Source: Kribbella sp. VKM Ac-2569 (GTDB taxonomy: Bacteria > Actinomycetota > Actinomycetes > Propionibacteriales > Kribbellaceae). From it: a stretch of DNA of 64,000 nt. The translations under genes and the position numbers were made by a program. The notes under the pieces were generated by a model, which worked only from the letters and a program-made list of their open reading frames with translations, did no database searches and had not been told where the DNA came from. Position 1 is the first letter of the stretch; the number at the start of each line of letters is the position of its first letter. Below, piece by piece: positions 1-10,357 of this stretch. Location: the NCBI RefSeq assembly GCF_004216905.1, contig NZ_SGXJ01000005.1, forward strand, positions 124,001 to 188,000, written 5' to 3'.

Positions 1-1
1 G

Positions 2-169
2 GTTGCCTCGCTGCGCGGTGAGGTCGGCACGATGGCGACCACGCTGGCCGGCCGGATCGTCGGCGAGTCGCTCGAGGACGAGGCCCGGCAGCGCCGGACC
101 GTCGAGCGGTTCCTGGCCGAGCTGGAAGAGTCGGAGTCCGCCCGTCAGGCTGTCGGAACGGACGGCTGA
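2..169 (+). CDS. atpF: ATP synthase Fo subunit b, C-terminal end (partial)
   Basis: This is the last 55 codons of the membrane-anchored b subunit, the peripheral stalk that ties the F1 delta subunit to Fo. The 5' part lies outside the window. What is visible is a charged helical tail with Glu/Arg/Ala-rich spacing and the segment GEVGTMATTLAGRIVGESL, which resembles the C-terminal dimerisation and delta-binding end of actinobacterial b subunits. The TGA at 167-169 shares its last base with the atpH start, so translation is probably coupled. The identification rests mainly on position in the conserved order b-delta-alpha-gamma-beta-epsilon. Here b and delta are separate genes, unlike mycobacteria, where they are fused. 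Confidence 0.88.
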   Translation, partial: VASLRGEVGTMATTLAGRIVGESLEDEARQRRTVERFLAELEESESARQAVGTDG

Positions 170-966
170 TGCGCGGCGCGTCGAACGATTCACTCGCCCG
201 GGCCGAGCAGGCCCTGGCGGGTGCGACCCCGGCCGAAGGGCTGGGCGGCGAGCTGTTCTCGATCGCCAAGCTGCTGGACGGCAGCGGCGCGCTCCGGCGC
301 GCCCTGACCGACCCGGCGCGGCCGGCCCGGACCAAGGCCGCACTGGCCGAGCAGCTGTTCGGCGGCAAGATCTCCCCCCAGGCGTTGGAGATCCTGTCCG
401 TCGCGGTGTCCGGTCGCTGGGTCAGCGGCCGGGACCTGGGCAACGCCCTGGACCAGCTGAGTGTCGAGGCCGAGGTGGCCTACGCCGACACCCGGCGGAA
501 GCTGGACGAACTCGAGGACGAGCTGTTCCGGCTGGACCGGGTGGTCGCTGCCGAGCGCGCCCTGGCCGAGAAGCTGGGCGACCGGGGCATCCCGGCCGAG
601 CACCGGCAGGAGCTGATCCGCGGACTGCTGCAGGGCAAGGCCGACGCCACCACGGTGCGGCTCGCCGAGCGGGCCGTGGACGGCCGCGGCCGCTCCTTCG
701 CGGCGTCGATGCGGTCCTACCAGGTCGCCGCGGCGGCCCGGCGGAACGCCAGCATCGCGACCGTGCGGGTGGCCACCGACCTGACCGAGGCGGAGCGCAC
801 CCGGCTCGCGACGGCCCTCGGACGGCAGTACGGCCGGGACATCCAGCTGAACGTGATCGTCGACCCGCACGTGGTCGGCGGCGTCCGGGTGGACATCGGC
901 GACGAAGTGATCGACGGAACCATCGCGGCCAAGCTCGACGACGCGCAACGGCGCATCGCGGGCTGA
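169..966 (+). CDS. atpH: ATP synthase F1 subunit delta
   Basis: The 265-residue delta (OSCP) subunit links the peripheral stalk to the top of the F1 alpha/beta hexamer. The N-terminal helical domain covers about residues 1-195, and the C-terminal beta/alpha domain ends in IDGTIAAKLDDAQRRIAG, typical of the family's last helix. It is longer than the enterobacterial protein (about 177 residues), which is normal for actinobacteria, where extra helices sit in the middle. The start ATG at 169 overlaps the atpF stop by one base. A 92-bp gap follows before atpA. Confidence 0.95.
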   Translation: MRGASNDSLARAEQALAGATPAEGLGGELFSIAKLLDGSGALRRALTDPARPARTKAALAEQLFGGKISPQALEILSVAVSGRWVSGRDLGNALDQLSVEAEVAYADTRRKLDELEDELFRLDRVVAAERALAEKLGDRGIPAEHRQELIRGLLQGKADATTVRLAERAVDGRGRSFAASMRSYQVAAAARRNASIATVRVATDLTEAERTRLATALGRQYGRDIQLNVIVDPHVVGGVRVDIGDEVIDGTIAAKLDDAQRRIAG

Positions 967-969
967 ACC

Positions 970-998
970 CCCTTAACGACATACAGCGGCGCTAAGGG
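970..998 (+). promoter_or_regulatory. hairpin in the atpH-atpA leader
   Basis: The 92-bp gap between atpH and atpA holds a 6-bp inverted repeat, CCCTTA at 970-975 and TAAGGG at 993-998. The purine-rich ribosome-binding site AAGGAAGCAGGA follows at about 1040-1051. The stem is too short and lacks a U tract for a convincing terminator. It may be an RNA-processing or translation-tuning element setting alpha subunit yield. The structure is seen; the role is a guess. Confidence 0.3.
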
Positions 999-1058
999 TC
1001 GGGAAAGCCTCTTAGAGCCACAACAGGCCAGCAAGGGTCAAAGGAAGCAGGAAACACA

Positions 1059-2696
<1,638 letters not shown>

Positions 2697-2702
2697 TCGA
2701 CC

Positions 2703-3614
2703 GTGCCAGCCAATCTGCGGGAGCTTCGCGATCGCAAGGCCTCGGTCTCGACGATCAAGAAGCTCACCCGGGCGATGGAGCTCATCGCGGCGTCCCGGAT
2801 CGTCAAGGCGCAGCAGCGCGCCCAGGCGGCCGGTCCGTACGCGCGTGAGCTCACCCGTGCCGTGTCGGCGGTGGCGACGTTCTCGAACGTCGACCACCCG
2901 CTGACCACCGAGAAGGAGAACCCGCGCCGCGCCGCGGTGCTGCTGATCACCTCCGACCGCGGTCAGGCCGGTGCGTACTCGGCCAACGTGATCCGCGAAG
3001 GGGAGCGGCTGAACCAGTTGCTCCGCGAGGACGAGAAGCAGATCGTTCCGTTCATCAGCGGCCGCAAGGGCATCGCGTACTACACGTTCCGGCAGCGCGA
3101 GGTCGCGCAGTCGTGGTCCGGTGACTCCGACAACCCGAGCTTCGCCCGGGCGCGGGAGATCGCCGACGCGCTGATCGAGGCCTTCCTGACCCCGACCGAG
3201 GAGGGCGGCGTGGATGAGATCCACATCGTCTTCACCCGGTTCGTGTCGATGCTCACCCAGCGCGCGGACGTGATCCGTCTGCTGCCGCTGGAGGTCGTCG
3301 AGGGCGAGGAAGCGCCGGCCGCCGACGACGTACTGCCGCTGTACGAGTTCGAGCCGTCGGCCGAAGAGGTGCTCGACGGACTGCTGCCGAAGTACGTCGC
3401 CAGCCGGATCCACTTCTGCATGCTGCAGGCGGCGGCGTCGGAGCTGGCCAACCGCCAGCGGGCGATGAAGTCGGCGACGGACAACGCGCAGGACCTGATC
3501 GAGAAGCTCACGCGGGACCTGAACCAGGCCCGCCAGGCCCAAATTACCCAGGAAATCAGCGAGATCGTCGGTGGCGCCAGCGCGCTGGCCGACGCGAACG
3601 CCGGGAGCGAGTGA
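2703..3614 (+). CDS. atpG: ATP synthase F1 subunit gamma
   Basis: The 303-residue rotor shaft subunit sits inside the alpha/beta ring. The N-terminal coiled-coil helix (LRELRDRKASVSTIKKLTRA) and the matching C-terminal helix (residues about 235-290) give the family's antiparallel coiled coil, with the Rossmann-like domain between them. The start is GTG at 2703, six bases after the atpA stop. The stop at 3612-3614 lies 5 bp before the chosen atpD start, so this is a tightly coupled operon. No unusual feature is seen apart from a modest acidic loop (VEGEEAPAADDV) near residue 205, common in actinobacteria. Confidence 0.96.
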   Translation: MPANLRELRDRKASVSTIKKLTRAMELIAASRIVKAQQRAQAAGPYARELTRAVSAVATFSNVDHPLTTEKENPRRAAVLLITSDRGQAGAYSANVIREGERLNQLLREDEKQIVPFISGRKGIAYYTFRQREVAQSWSGDSDNPSFARAREIADALIEAFLTPTEEGGVDEIHIVFTRFVSMLTQRADVIRLLPLEVVEGEEAPAADDVLPLYEFEPSAEEVLDGLLPKYVASRIHFCMLQAAASELANRQRAMKSATDNAQDLIEKLTRDLNQARQAQITQEISEIVGGASALADANAGSE

Positions 3615-3619
3615 GAGAG

Positions 3620-5074
3620 ATGACTGCCACGGTTACCGAGAAGAACAACGAGGCGGGTGCCACCGGCATCGGTCGCGTCGCCCGGGTGATCGGCCCGGTC
3701 GTCGACGTCGAGTTCCCAGCGGACGCGATGCCGGACATGTACAACGCGCTCGAGGTGGACATCACCCTGGGCGACCTGACCCAGACGATCACCCTCGAGG
3801 TGGCGCTGCACGTCGGCGACAACATCGTCCGGGCGATCTCGATGAAGCCGACCGACGGCCTGGTCCGCGGCACCGAGGTGCGCGACACCGGCGCGGCGAT
3901 CTCCGTGCCGGTCGGCGCCGTCACCAAGGGCCGGGTCTGGTCCGTGACCGGCAAGTGCCTGAGTCAGGACGAGTCCGAGTTCGAGATCACCGAGCGCTGG
4001 CCGATCCACCGCAAGGCGCCGGCCTTCGACCAGCTCGAGTCGAAGACCGAGATGCTCGAGACCGGCATCAAGGTGCTCGACCTGCTCACGCCGTACGTGC
4101 AGGGTGGAAAGATCGGTCTGTTCGGCGGTGCGGGTGTCGGCAAGACCGTTCTGATCCAGGAGATGATCTACCGGATCGCCCACAACTTCGGTGGTACGTC
4201 GGTGTTCGCCGGCGTCGGGGAGCGGACCCGTGAGGGCAACGACCTGATCACCGAGATGGACGAGGCCGGCGTCTTCAAGGACACCGCGCTGGTCTTCGGT
4301 CAGATGGACGAGCCGCCGGGCACGCGCCTGCGGGTCGCGCTGTCGGCGCTGACGATGGCGGAGTACTTCCGCGACGTCGAGGAGCAGGACGTGCTGCTCT
4401 TCATCGACAACATCTTCCGGTTCACCCAGGCCGGTTCCGAGGTCTCCACGCTGCTCGGCCGGATGCCGTCGGCGGTTGGTTACCAGCCGAACCTGGCCGA
4501 CGAGATGGGCGTGCTGCAGGAGCGGATCACGTCGACCCGGGGTCACTCGATCACCTCGATGCAGGCGATCTACGTACCCGCGGACGACTACACCGACCCG
4601 GCGCCGGCGACCACGTTCGCCCACCTCGACGCGACCACCGAGCTCTCCCGCGACATCGCGTCGCGTGGTCTGTACCCGGCCGTCGACCCGCTGACCTCGA
4701 CGTCGCGGATCCTCGACCCGCAGTACATCGGCCAGGAGCACTACGACGTGGCCGTCCGGGTGAAGCAGATCCTGCAGAAGAACAAGGAACTGCAGGACAT
4801 CATCGCCATCCTCGGTGTCGACGAGCTCTCCGAAGAGGACAAGATCACCGTCGCGCGGGCGCGCCGGATCGAGCAGTTCCTCTCCCAGAACACCTACATG
4901 GCGGAGAAGTTCACCAACATCCCGGGTTCGACGGTGCCGCTGAAGGACACCATCGAGTCGTTCAAGAAGATCGCCGACGGCGAGTGCGACCACATCGCCG
5001 AGCAGGCGTTCTTCAACGTCGGTTCGCTCGACGACGTCGAGCGCAAGTGGGCCGAGCTGCAGAAGGAAAACTGA
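3620..5074 (+). CDS. atpD: ATP synthase F1 subunit beta
   Basis: The 484-residue catalytic subunit of F1 carries out ATP synthesis at the alpha/beta interface. It carries the Walker A loop GGAGVGKTVL near residue 164, the catalytic segment GERTREGNDL, Walker B around DVLLFIDNIFRFTQAGSEVS, and the DELSEED motif (here VDELSEEDKI) that drives gamma rotation. The ATG at 3620 follows a GAGAGAG stretch at the right distance. An in-frame GTG at 3611 overlapping the atpG stop would add three residues and cannot be excluded. The atpC gene starts one base after the stop. Confidence 0.97.
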   Translation: MTATVTEKNNEAGATGIGRVARVIGPVVDVEFPADAMPDMYNALEVDITLGDLTQTITLEVALHVGDNIVRAISMKPTDGLVRGTEVRDTGAAISVPVGAVTKGRVWSVTGKCLSQDESEFEITERWPIHRKAPAFDQLESKTEMLETGIKVLDLLTPYVQGGKIGLFGGAGVGKTVLIQEMIYRIAHNFGGTSVFAGVGERTREGNDLITEMDEAGVFKDTALVFGQMDEPPGTRLRVALSALTMAEYFRDVEEQDVLLFIDNIFRFTQAGSEVSTLLGRMPSAVGYQPNLADEMGVLQERITSTRGHSITSMQAIYVPADDYTDPAPATTFAHLDATTELSRDIASRGLYPAVDPLTSTSRILDPQYIGQEHYDVAVRVKQILQKNKELQDIIAILGVDELSEEDKITVARARRIEQFLSQNTYMAEKFTNIPGSTVPLKDTIESFKKIADGECDHIAEQAFFNVGSLDDVERKWAELQKEN

Positions 5075-5075
5075 G

Positions 5076-5477
5076 ATGGCCGACGATTCCGCGAAGCACC
5101 TCGAGGTAGCCCTCGTCGCGGCGGAGCGGACGGTCTGGCAGGGGCAGGCGAGGATCGTCATCGCCCGCACCACCGACGGTGACGTCGGTATCCTGCCCGG
5201 CCACGCGCCGTTGCTGGGCCTGCTGCAGGGCGGCACCGTCCAGGTGCGGACCGTCGACGACGAGTACTTCGTCGCGGCCGCGCCGGACGGGTTCATCTCG
5301 GTGGCGAACGACCGGGTCTCGATCCTGGCCGAGAACGCCGAGATGGGTCACGACATCGACCTCGAAGAGGCGCGTCGCGAGCTCGATCAGGCGATGGCGG
5401 CCGGCCTGGACGACGCCGACGCCGACGAGGTGCGACTCGCCGAGGCCAGGGTTCGGGCCGCCGAGCAGACGTCCTGA
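5076..5477 (+). CDS. atpC: ATP synthase F1 subunit epsilon
   Basis: The 133-residue epsilon subunit of the central stalk regulates hydrolysis and couples gamma to the c ring. The N-terminal beta sandwich contains the family signature GDVGILPGHAPLLGLL (about residues 36-51), and the C-terminal helical hairpin is Ala/Glu-rich. It is the last ATP synthase gene. A GC-rich stem-loop at 5520-5536 follows before DUF2550, which suggests the main operon transcript ends here, with some read-through possible. Confidence 0.95.
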   Translation: MADDSAKHLEVALVAAERTVWQGQARIVIARTTDGDVGILPGHAPLLGLLQGGTVQVRTVDDEYFVAAAPDGFISVANDRVSILAENAEMGHDIDLEEARRELDQAMAAGLDDADADEVRLAEARVRAAEQTS

Positions 5478-5519
5478 CTCGACCTGCCATAATCGAATAT
5501 CGTCACTGGCAGTACGGTT

Positions 5520-5536
5520 CTCCGGGGTGCCCGGAG
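5520..5536 (+). terminator. stem-loop after atpC
   Basis: A perfect 7-bp GC-rich stem (CTCCGGG, GTG loop, CCCGGAG) lies 43 bp after the atpC stop and 41 bp before the DUF2550 start. It has no U tract, the form common in high-G+C actinobacteria. A weaker stem, CTGCCA...TGGCAG, lies just upstream. This probably marks the 3' end of the ATP synthase transcript or an attenuation point. Confidence 0.55.
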
Positions 5537-5577
5537 CAGTACCAGAACACGGGCACCGGAAATGGGGTCGGCAAGGT

Positions 5578-6009
5578 ATGAGGATAGTCCTCGATGTCGT
5601 CGGGGTCTGTCTGCTTGCCGCCGTACTGTTCATCGCTCTTGTCGCGTTCCGCCGTCGCTGGTTGTCCAGGGACGGCGGAACTTTTGATTGCAGCCTGCAG
5701 CTCGCGCAGAAGGAACACGGCCGCGGCTGGGCGCTCGGACTGGCCCGCTACGTCGGCGACGACCTGCAGTGGTTCCGCGTCTTCAGCCTCGCCTGGTGGC
5801 CGAAACTCGTCGTCAACCGCCGCCAGCTCGAAGGCGTCACCACCCGCCGCCCGATGGGCAACGAGCCGCTGGTCACGTACGCCGGCCACGTCATCGTGGA
5901 CGCCGACCTCCGCGACCGCACCGTCCACTTCGCCATGACCGAAGAAGCCCTCACCGGCGTTCTGGCCTGGATGGAATCCGCCCCACCGAGCACCCAGACC
6001 TACCTCTGA
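5578..6009 (+). CDS. DUF2550 family membrane-anchored protein
   Basis: This 143-residue protein has one N-terminal membrane helix (VGVCLLAAVLFIALVAF, about residues 8-24) followed by an Arg-rich cytoplasmic boundary and a PH-like beta domain. It matches DUF2550, a family found directly downstream of atpC in many actinobacteria (Rv1312 in M. tuberculosis). The function is unknown; the conserved location suggests a link to the membrane or to ATP synthase. The frame stays open upstream through atpC, but the ATG at 5578 with GGTCGGCAAGG before it and the membrane helix right after it fix the start. Confidence 0.88.
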   Translation: MRIVLDVVGVCLLAAVLFIALVAFRRRWLSRDGGTFDCSLQLAQKEHGRGWALGLARYVGDDLQWFRVFSLAWWPKLVVNRRQLEGVTTRRPMGNEPLVTYAGHVIVDADLRDRTVHFAMTEEALTGVLAWMESAPPSTQTYL

Positions 6010-6405
6010 GCCGACTCAGCTGACACCCCTCGCCGAAGTCGGTGACCTGAGGGACATCGGATGAAGCACGGGAACGGGCCAGGTCCACAGAGGAGGGGTT
6101 ATCTGCTGGTGTGCTGTATCCGTGGTTGGCCGATCGCGCCGGATCCCGCACGCATGGTCTCCGGAACATTTTCGTCACCTGCTGGCACATTTGTTCCGGA
6201 AACCACCGCCCGCATCACCCGTACGTCGAGCGGGAGAGACCGAAATTCGGTGGGCGCCGGCGTTCGGCGCGTGTCATCATCTCCGCCATGGAGACATACT
6301 TCTTCCGCGTGGGCTAGCTTCCGCTGGCCTGTTCGAGGTTTCCCGCGGTCAGCGATGCGGGAGTGACCGGTTGGTTGTTCCCGGGTGCTATCCGGGAGAT
6401 TCTCC
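6010..6405. other. gene-free stretch
   Basis: No convincing gene is seen in these 396 bp. The open frames here are short, lack a good RBS and match nothing familiar. The stretch holds a 9-bp inverted repeat, TCCGGAACA at 6160-6168 and TGTTCCGGA at 6192-6200, separated by 23 bp. It also has a small CTGAG/CTCAG stem right after the DUF2550 stop. The inverted repeat could be an operator or RNA hairpin; no role can be assigned. Confidence 0.5.
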
Positions 6406-7392
6406 ATGCAGTTGGTGCTGGTGCGGACCGTCACGGGTTTGGAGTGGTTGGCGGCCGAGGAACTGGCCGTCGCCGGGCATCGGGTCGTCGAGGTCGGCAA
6501 GCGACAGGTTGTCGTCGAGCCCGCGTCCGAGTCGATCGCCGGGTCGCCGCCACGGTTGGCGGACGACCTGTTCGTTGTGTACGCCGCGATTGCGGATCCT
6601 GGGCATACGAAGGCCGCGCTTGCCGGGGCGGCCGATGAGCTTCGCCGGGTACTGGAGTCGCCAGGTGATCGCAGCACGTTCGCCGTGTCGGCGTCCTGCG
6701 TAGGAGTGCGAAACTTCAACCGCTACGACGTCGAAGACCTGGTAGGGGAGCAGCTGTCCCACCTGACCGGCGGCCGCTACCACTCACGACGACAGGGCGT
6801 CGCCCCACCGGACGAGCGCTCCGAATGGCGCGTCGTACTGGACGGAAAGACCCTGTGGGTCGCCCTGCGCCCGTACGCCGTACCACTCCATCGGCGGACG
6901 TGGCGCCAGCAGACAGTACGAGGAAGCCTCCACCCACCCGTAGCCGCCGCAATGGCGCGCCTCGCGGACCTTGCACCCGACCACAACGTCGTAGACCCGT
7001 TCTGCGGAGCCGGAACATTGCTCCTCGAAGCACACCAACTCGAGCCGCAGGCGGAGTACGTCGGCCTGGACCATGACCCGGCCGCGATCGCCGCGGCCAG
7101 AGCAAACGCTGCCGGCAGACGGATGCAGTGGAGGTGCGCAGACACCCGCAGGCTCACGACCGGTGCGGACCGCATCATCACGAACCCGCCGTGGAACAGG
7201 CGGGTCCAGATCGGCGACCTCGCGCCGTACCTCAGAGCCTGGAGACGGGTGCTCGACGGGCGGCTCGTCGCGATCCTCACGCCGGAGCAGGCAACCCGAC
7301 TGGGCCGCGGCTGGCGGGTTCAGGCGCGGTACGACGTCACCGTCGCGGGGCGGCACCCGGTCATCGTCGTCGCGGAGGTGTCGCGCGGTTGA
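6406..7392 (+). CDS. SAM-dependent RNA/DNA methyltransferase (UPF0020/TRM11-like)
   Basis: This is a 328-residue class I methyltransferase. The SAM-binding motif VVDPFCGAGTLLLEA (about residues 195-209) and the catalytic motif TNPPW, which flips and methylates an exocyclic amino group, are typical of the UPF0020/TRM11-TRM14 RNA N2-guanine methylases. The N-terminal half (about 1-150) is a degenerate recognition domain without a clear THUMP signature. The start is taken at ATG 6406, preceded by GGGAGA; an in-frame GTG at 6385 is less likely. The gene stands alone, and the substrate (tRNA or rRNA) cannot be told from sequence. Confidence 0.8.
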   Translation: MQLVLVRTVTGLEWLAAEELAVAGHRVVEVGKRQVVVEPASESIAGSPPRLADDLFVVYAAIADPGHTKAALAGAADELRRVLESPGDRSTFAVSASCVGVRNFNRYDVEDLVGEQLSHLTGGRYHSRRQGVAPPDERSEWRVVLDGKTLWVALRPYAVPLHRRTWRQQTVRGSLHPPVAAAMARLADLAPDHNVVDPFCGAGTLLLEAHQLEPQAEYVGLDHDPAAIAAARANAAGRRMQWRCADTRRLTTGADRIITNPPWNRRVQIGDLAPYLRAWRRVLDGRLVAILTPEQATRLGRGWRVQARYDVTVAGRHPVIVVAEVSRG

Positions 7393-7491
7393 TATCGGAT
7401 TGTATGAAACACATTCACCGAATCTGGGTATAAACAAGCACATGCTTTCCGGTGTCTGCGAGGTTGTTGCCGCCTGAGCCTTGGAGGACCT

Positions 7492-9597
7492 GTGACGCGT
7501 TCCCGACCGGTTCGTCTGATCGTCGCGCTACTTGCCTGTGCGCTCGTGATTCCTGCGGTTCCGGCGTTGGCGTCGCGGGAGGTGACGCTGGAGGTCCTGT
7601 CGAGCCGGCCGGACAAGGTGACCGGCGGCGATGCGCTTGTGCACGTCGCCGTACCGGATGCCGACGAGCCTGTCCAGGTGACGCTGAACGGCAAGGACGT
7701 GTCGTCGGTGTTCACTGCTGACGGCACCGGTCTGACCGGACTGGTCGGGAACCTGCGGCTCGGCTCGAACCTCCTCCGCGCCGAGACGGAAGGACGGGGT
7801 ACGACGCTGGAGGTGCAGAACTACCCGCGGCAGGGGCCGGTGTTCTCGGGGCCGCACGAGCAGCCGTTCTTGTGTGAGACGGCCAAGTTCACGATCCCGG
7901 TGATCGGTGGCACGCTCGGCGCTCCGCTGGACGCGGACTGCACGGTCGCGCCGCGGGTCGACTACTTCTACCGGACCACCGCGGGCCAGTTCGTGAAGTG
8001 GCCGGCCGGTGCCACGTCGTACCCGGCGGATCTCGCGAAGACGGACTCTGGTGATCCGTTCATCGTGCGGATGGAGACCGGCAGCGCGAACCGGGCCGTG
8101 GTCCAGACCAGCATGCTGCACGACCCGTTGCGTTCGGCGGCGCCGACCCCGACGCGGCGTTCGCCGAGCTGGAACGGCCGGGCGATCTTCACGCTCGGCG
8201 GTGGGTGCGCCGGTGGCTGGTACCGGTCGGGTACGACGACCGGCGGGGTGACGGACGCGTTCCTGCTCGGTCGCGGGTACGCGCTGATGTCGTCGTCACT
8301 GAACGTGTTCGGCCAGAACTGCAACGACCTGACCGCGGCCGAGTCCGCGATGATGACGAAAGAACTGTTCGTCGAGCACTACGGACGCCCGGACTTCACG
8401 GTCGGCTTCGGGTGCTCCGGCGGCTCGTACCAGGCGCATCAGATCACCGACAACTACCCGGGCATCTTCGACGGCATCATCGTCGGCTGCTCGTTCCCGG
8501 AGGTCGGGTTCGGCACGGTCTCGTTCATCAGCGACTCGTGGCTGCTCGACTCGTACTTCACCAAGTCGAGCCTTCAGTGGACGCAGGAGCAGAAGCGTCA
8601 GGTCGCCGGTTTCCAGACGTACGCGACGTTGCCGAGTATGGCGGTGAGCGCGAACCGGATCGACCCGCGGCTCAACTGTTCGCACCTTCCGGTCGAGCAG
8701 CGCTACGACCCCGCGACGAACCCACGCGGCGCCCGCTGCGACGTCTTCGACCACACGATCAACGCGTACGGCACCGATCCGTCGACCGGGTTCTCCCGTC
8801 GGCCGCTCGACAACGTCGGCGTCCAGTACGGGCTGAAGGCGCTGAAATCCGGGGTGATCACGCCGGCCCAGTTCCTCGACCTGAACGAGCGGGTCGGCGG
8901 GTTCGACGCGGACGCCAACCTGGTGCCGACCCGGACCGTGGCGGATCCGCAGGCCACGCGTACGGCGTACCGGACCGGGCGGCTGACGTACGGCGGGGGC
9001 GGGCTGAAGGACGTGCCGATCATCGACTACCGGGCGTACTACGACACCCAGTCGTACGGCGACATCCACGTCCGATACCACACGTTCTCGATGCGCGCCC
9101 GGCTGCAGAAGTCGAACGGTACGGCGGCCAACCAGGTGAGCCTGCTCGAGGATGCGACGTACGGACTGTTCAGCACCGCGAGCCCACTGCTGCAGCACGC
9201 GGTCGACGAGATGGATCGTTGGCTCACGCAACTGACCGCGGACACCACATCGCGGCCGCGGATCGACAAGATCGTGGCGGCGCGGCCGTCCGGGCTGGTC
9301 GAAGGGTGCCGTGCTCCCGAGGGCTTCGTCGCGCAGCCGTTGGACCGCGATCCGGCGTCGCGCTGCGAGAAGCTGTTCCCGTCCGCATCGTTCCCGCGTG
9401 AGGTGGCCGGGGCCGGGGTGGCGGCGGACGTGATCAAGTGCAAGCTGCGTGAGCCGGTTCGGTCGGAGTACCCGGGGTTCACCGACGCGCAGTGGAACAA
9501 GTTGCTGACGATCTTCCCCGGCGGGGTGTGCGACTGGTCGAAGCCGGGGATCGGCCAGCAGCCGCTGGCCGGCACGTGGATCAGCTTCCCAAGCTGA
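7492..9597 (+). CDS. secreted DUF6351 protein, tannase/feruloyl-esterase-like alpha/beta hydrolase
   Basis: This is a 701-residue exported protein. A Sec signal peptide covers residues 1-28 (LIVALLACALVIPAVPALA, cleavage after ALA). An N-terminal beta domain with an Ig-like look runs to about residue 110, followed by a large hydrolase-like domain. The nucleophile-elbow motif GCSGGS places the candidate catalytic Ser at residue 309. Paired cysteines in the C-terminal part suggest disulfides outside the cell. The family is annotated as DUF6351; similarity to tannase-type esterases is my inference. The GTG start has a strong GGAGG 4-8 bp upstream. An esterase removing feruloyl or acetyl groups would suit the pectin island that begins 760 bp downstream. 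Confidence 0.75.
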   Translation: MTRSRPVRLIVALLACALVIPAVPALASREVTLEVLSSRPDKVTGGDALVHVAVPDADEPVQVTLNGKDVSSVFTADGTGLTGLVGNLRLGSNLLRAETEGRGTTLEVQNYPRQGPVFSGPHEQPFLCETAKFTIPVIGGTLGAPLDADCTVAPRVDYFYRTTAGQFVKWPAGATSYPADLAKTDSGDPFIVRMETGSANRAVVQTSMLHDPLRSAAPTPTRRSPSWNGRAIFTLGGGCAGGWYRSGTTTGGVTDAFLLGRGYALMSSSLNVFGQNCNDLTAAESAMMTKELFVEHYGRPDFTVGFGCSGGSYQAHQITDNYPGIFDGIIVGCSFPEVGFGTVSFISDSWLLDSYFTKSSLQWTQEQKRQVAGFQTYATLPSMAVSANRIDPRLNCSHLPVEQRYDPATNPRGARCDVFDHTINAYGTDPSTGFSRRPLDNVGVQYGLKALKSGVITPAQFLDLNERVGGFDADANLVPTRTVADPQATRTAYRTGRLTYGGGGLKDVPIIDYRAYYDTQSYGDIHVRYHTFSMRARLQKSNGTAANQVSLLEDATYGLFSTASPLLQHAVDEMDRWLTQLTADTTSRPRIDKIVAARPSGLVEGCRAPEGFVAQPLDRDPASRCEKLFPSASFPREVAGAGVAADVIKCKLREPVRSEYPGFTDAQWNKLLTIFPGGVCDWSKPGIGQQPLAGTWISFPS

Positions 9598-9630
9598 GAA
9601 TGCGCTGTGGTAATCTCGACGTCGCAGGCG

Positions 9631-9644
9631 CGGGTTCGAACCCG
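9631..9644. repeat. 14-bp perfect palindrome with tRNA T-arm look
   Basis: CGGGTTCGAACCCG lies 34 bp after the DUF6351 stop. The core GGTTCGAA is the usual tRNA T-loop sequence. However, the flanks do not form the other tRNA arms, and the 5-bp T-stem is broken if folded as a tRNA. It may be a small terminator or a decayed tRNA 3' end. No intact tRNA is present. Confidence 0.35.
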
Positions 9645-9714
9645 GTCGTAGGGCGCAGCGGCAGCAAGCCGAAAGGGCAAGGCCCACCTACTTCAAGACC
9701 GAAGAGGGAGCGCC

Positions 9715-10344
9715 ATGCCCAAGCTCGAAACCTACAAGAAGCAGGCGAAACTGCTCGTTCGCTGGCACCGCGGAGAGAATTTCTCGATCGGCGGTCGCAT
9801 CCGACAGCTCGAGCGCTATCGCACGTTGTCCGACCGCGAAGCACTCGCGCTGAAGTTTCCGCTCACCGAAGCCCAAGAGATCATCGCCCTCGAAGCGGGC
9901 TTCGCCAGCTGGGCCGAACTCAAGGCGAGCACGGAAGAGGCCCCGCCCACCAGCGAGCAGCCGGAGACTCAGGACACGGCAGTCGCGAGCGCCAAACCGG
10001 TGCTGTACGTCGCCGACGTCGATGCCTCGGCCACGTTCTATCGGGACCAGCTCGGCTTCCGGATCGACTTCTTGCACGGCAACCCGCCGTTCTACGGATC
10101 GGTGTCGCGCGACGGCGCGACCTTGCACCTGAAGCTCGTCGACGAGCCGGTGTTCGCGGCCGGTGCCGCCGAACGCGAGGGGCTCATCATGGCGTTCGTC
10201 GATGCGCCGAACGTCCGCGAACTCTACACGGAGTATCAGTCAGCTGACGCCGAGATCGTGCAGAAGCTGACCAAACAAGCGTGGGGCGGCACCGACTTCA
10301 TCGTGCGCGACCCGGACGGCAACGCGATCGCGTTCGTCGGCTGA
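9715..10344 (+). CDS. glyoxalase/bleomycin-resistance (VOC) superfamily protein
   Basis: This 209-residue protein has two parts. The N-terminal helical segment (about 1-75; KKQAKLLVRWHRGENFSIGG) recurs in a subset of actinobacterial glyoxalase-like proteins. A variable Pro/Glu linker follows, then one VOC domain (about 93-209) with the beta-alpha-beta-beta-beta pattern VLYVADVDASATFYRDQLGF and the typical end FIVRDPDGNAIAF. Such proteins bind or modify small molecules and often give drug resistance; no metal ligand set is clear enough to name a reaction. The RBS GAGGGAG is well placed. The gene converges on the GH2 gene, with 13 bp between them. Confidence 0.8.
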   Translation: MPKLETYKKQAKLLVRWHRGENFSIGGRIRQLERYRTLSDREALALKFPLTEAQEIIALEAGFASWAELKASTEEAPPTSEQPETQDTAVASAKPVLYVADVDASATFYRDQLGFRIDFLHGNPPFYGSVSRDGATLHLKLVDEPVFAAGAAEREGLIMAFVDAPNVRELYTEYQSADAEIVQKLTKQAWGGTDFIVRDPDGNAIAFVG

Positions 10345-10357
10345 GACTCGACGCGGC

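Noticed and set aside
6289..6318. A nine-codon leader peptide METYFFRVG before the methyltransferase
   Set aside because: No ribosome-binding site, no attenuator stem and no amino-acid theme.
9601..9675. A functional tRNA gene
   Set aside because: Only the T-loop core is present. The acceptor, D and anticodon arms do not fold, and the T-stem has a mismatch.
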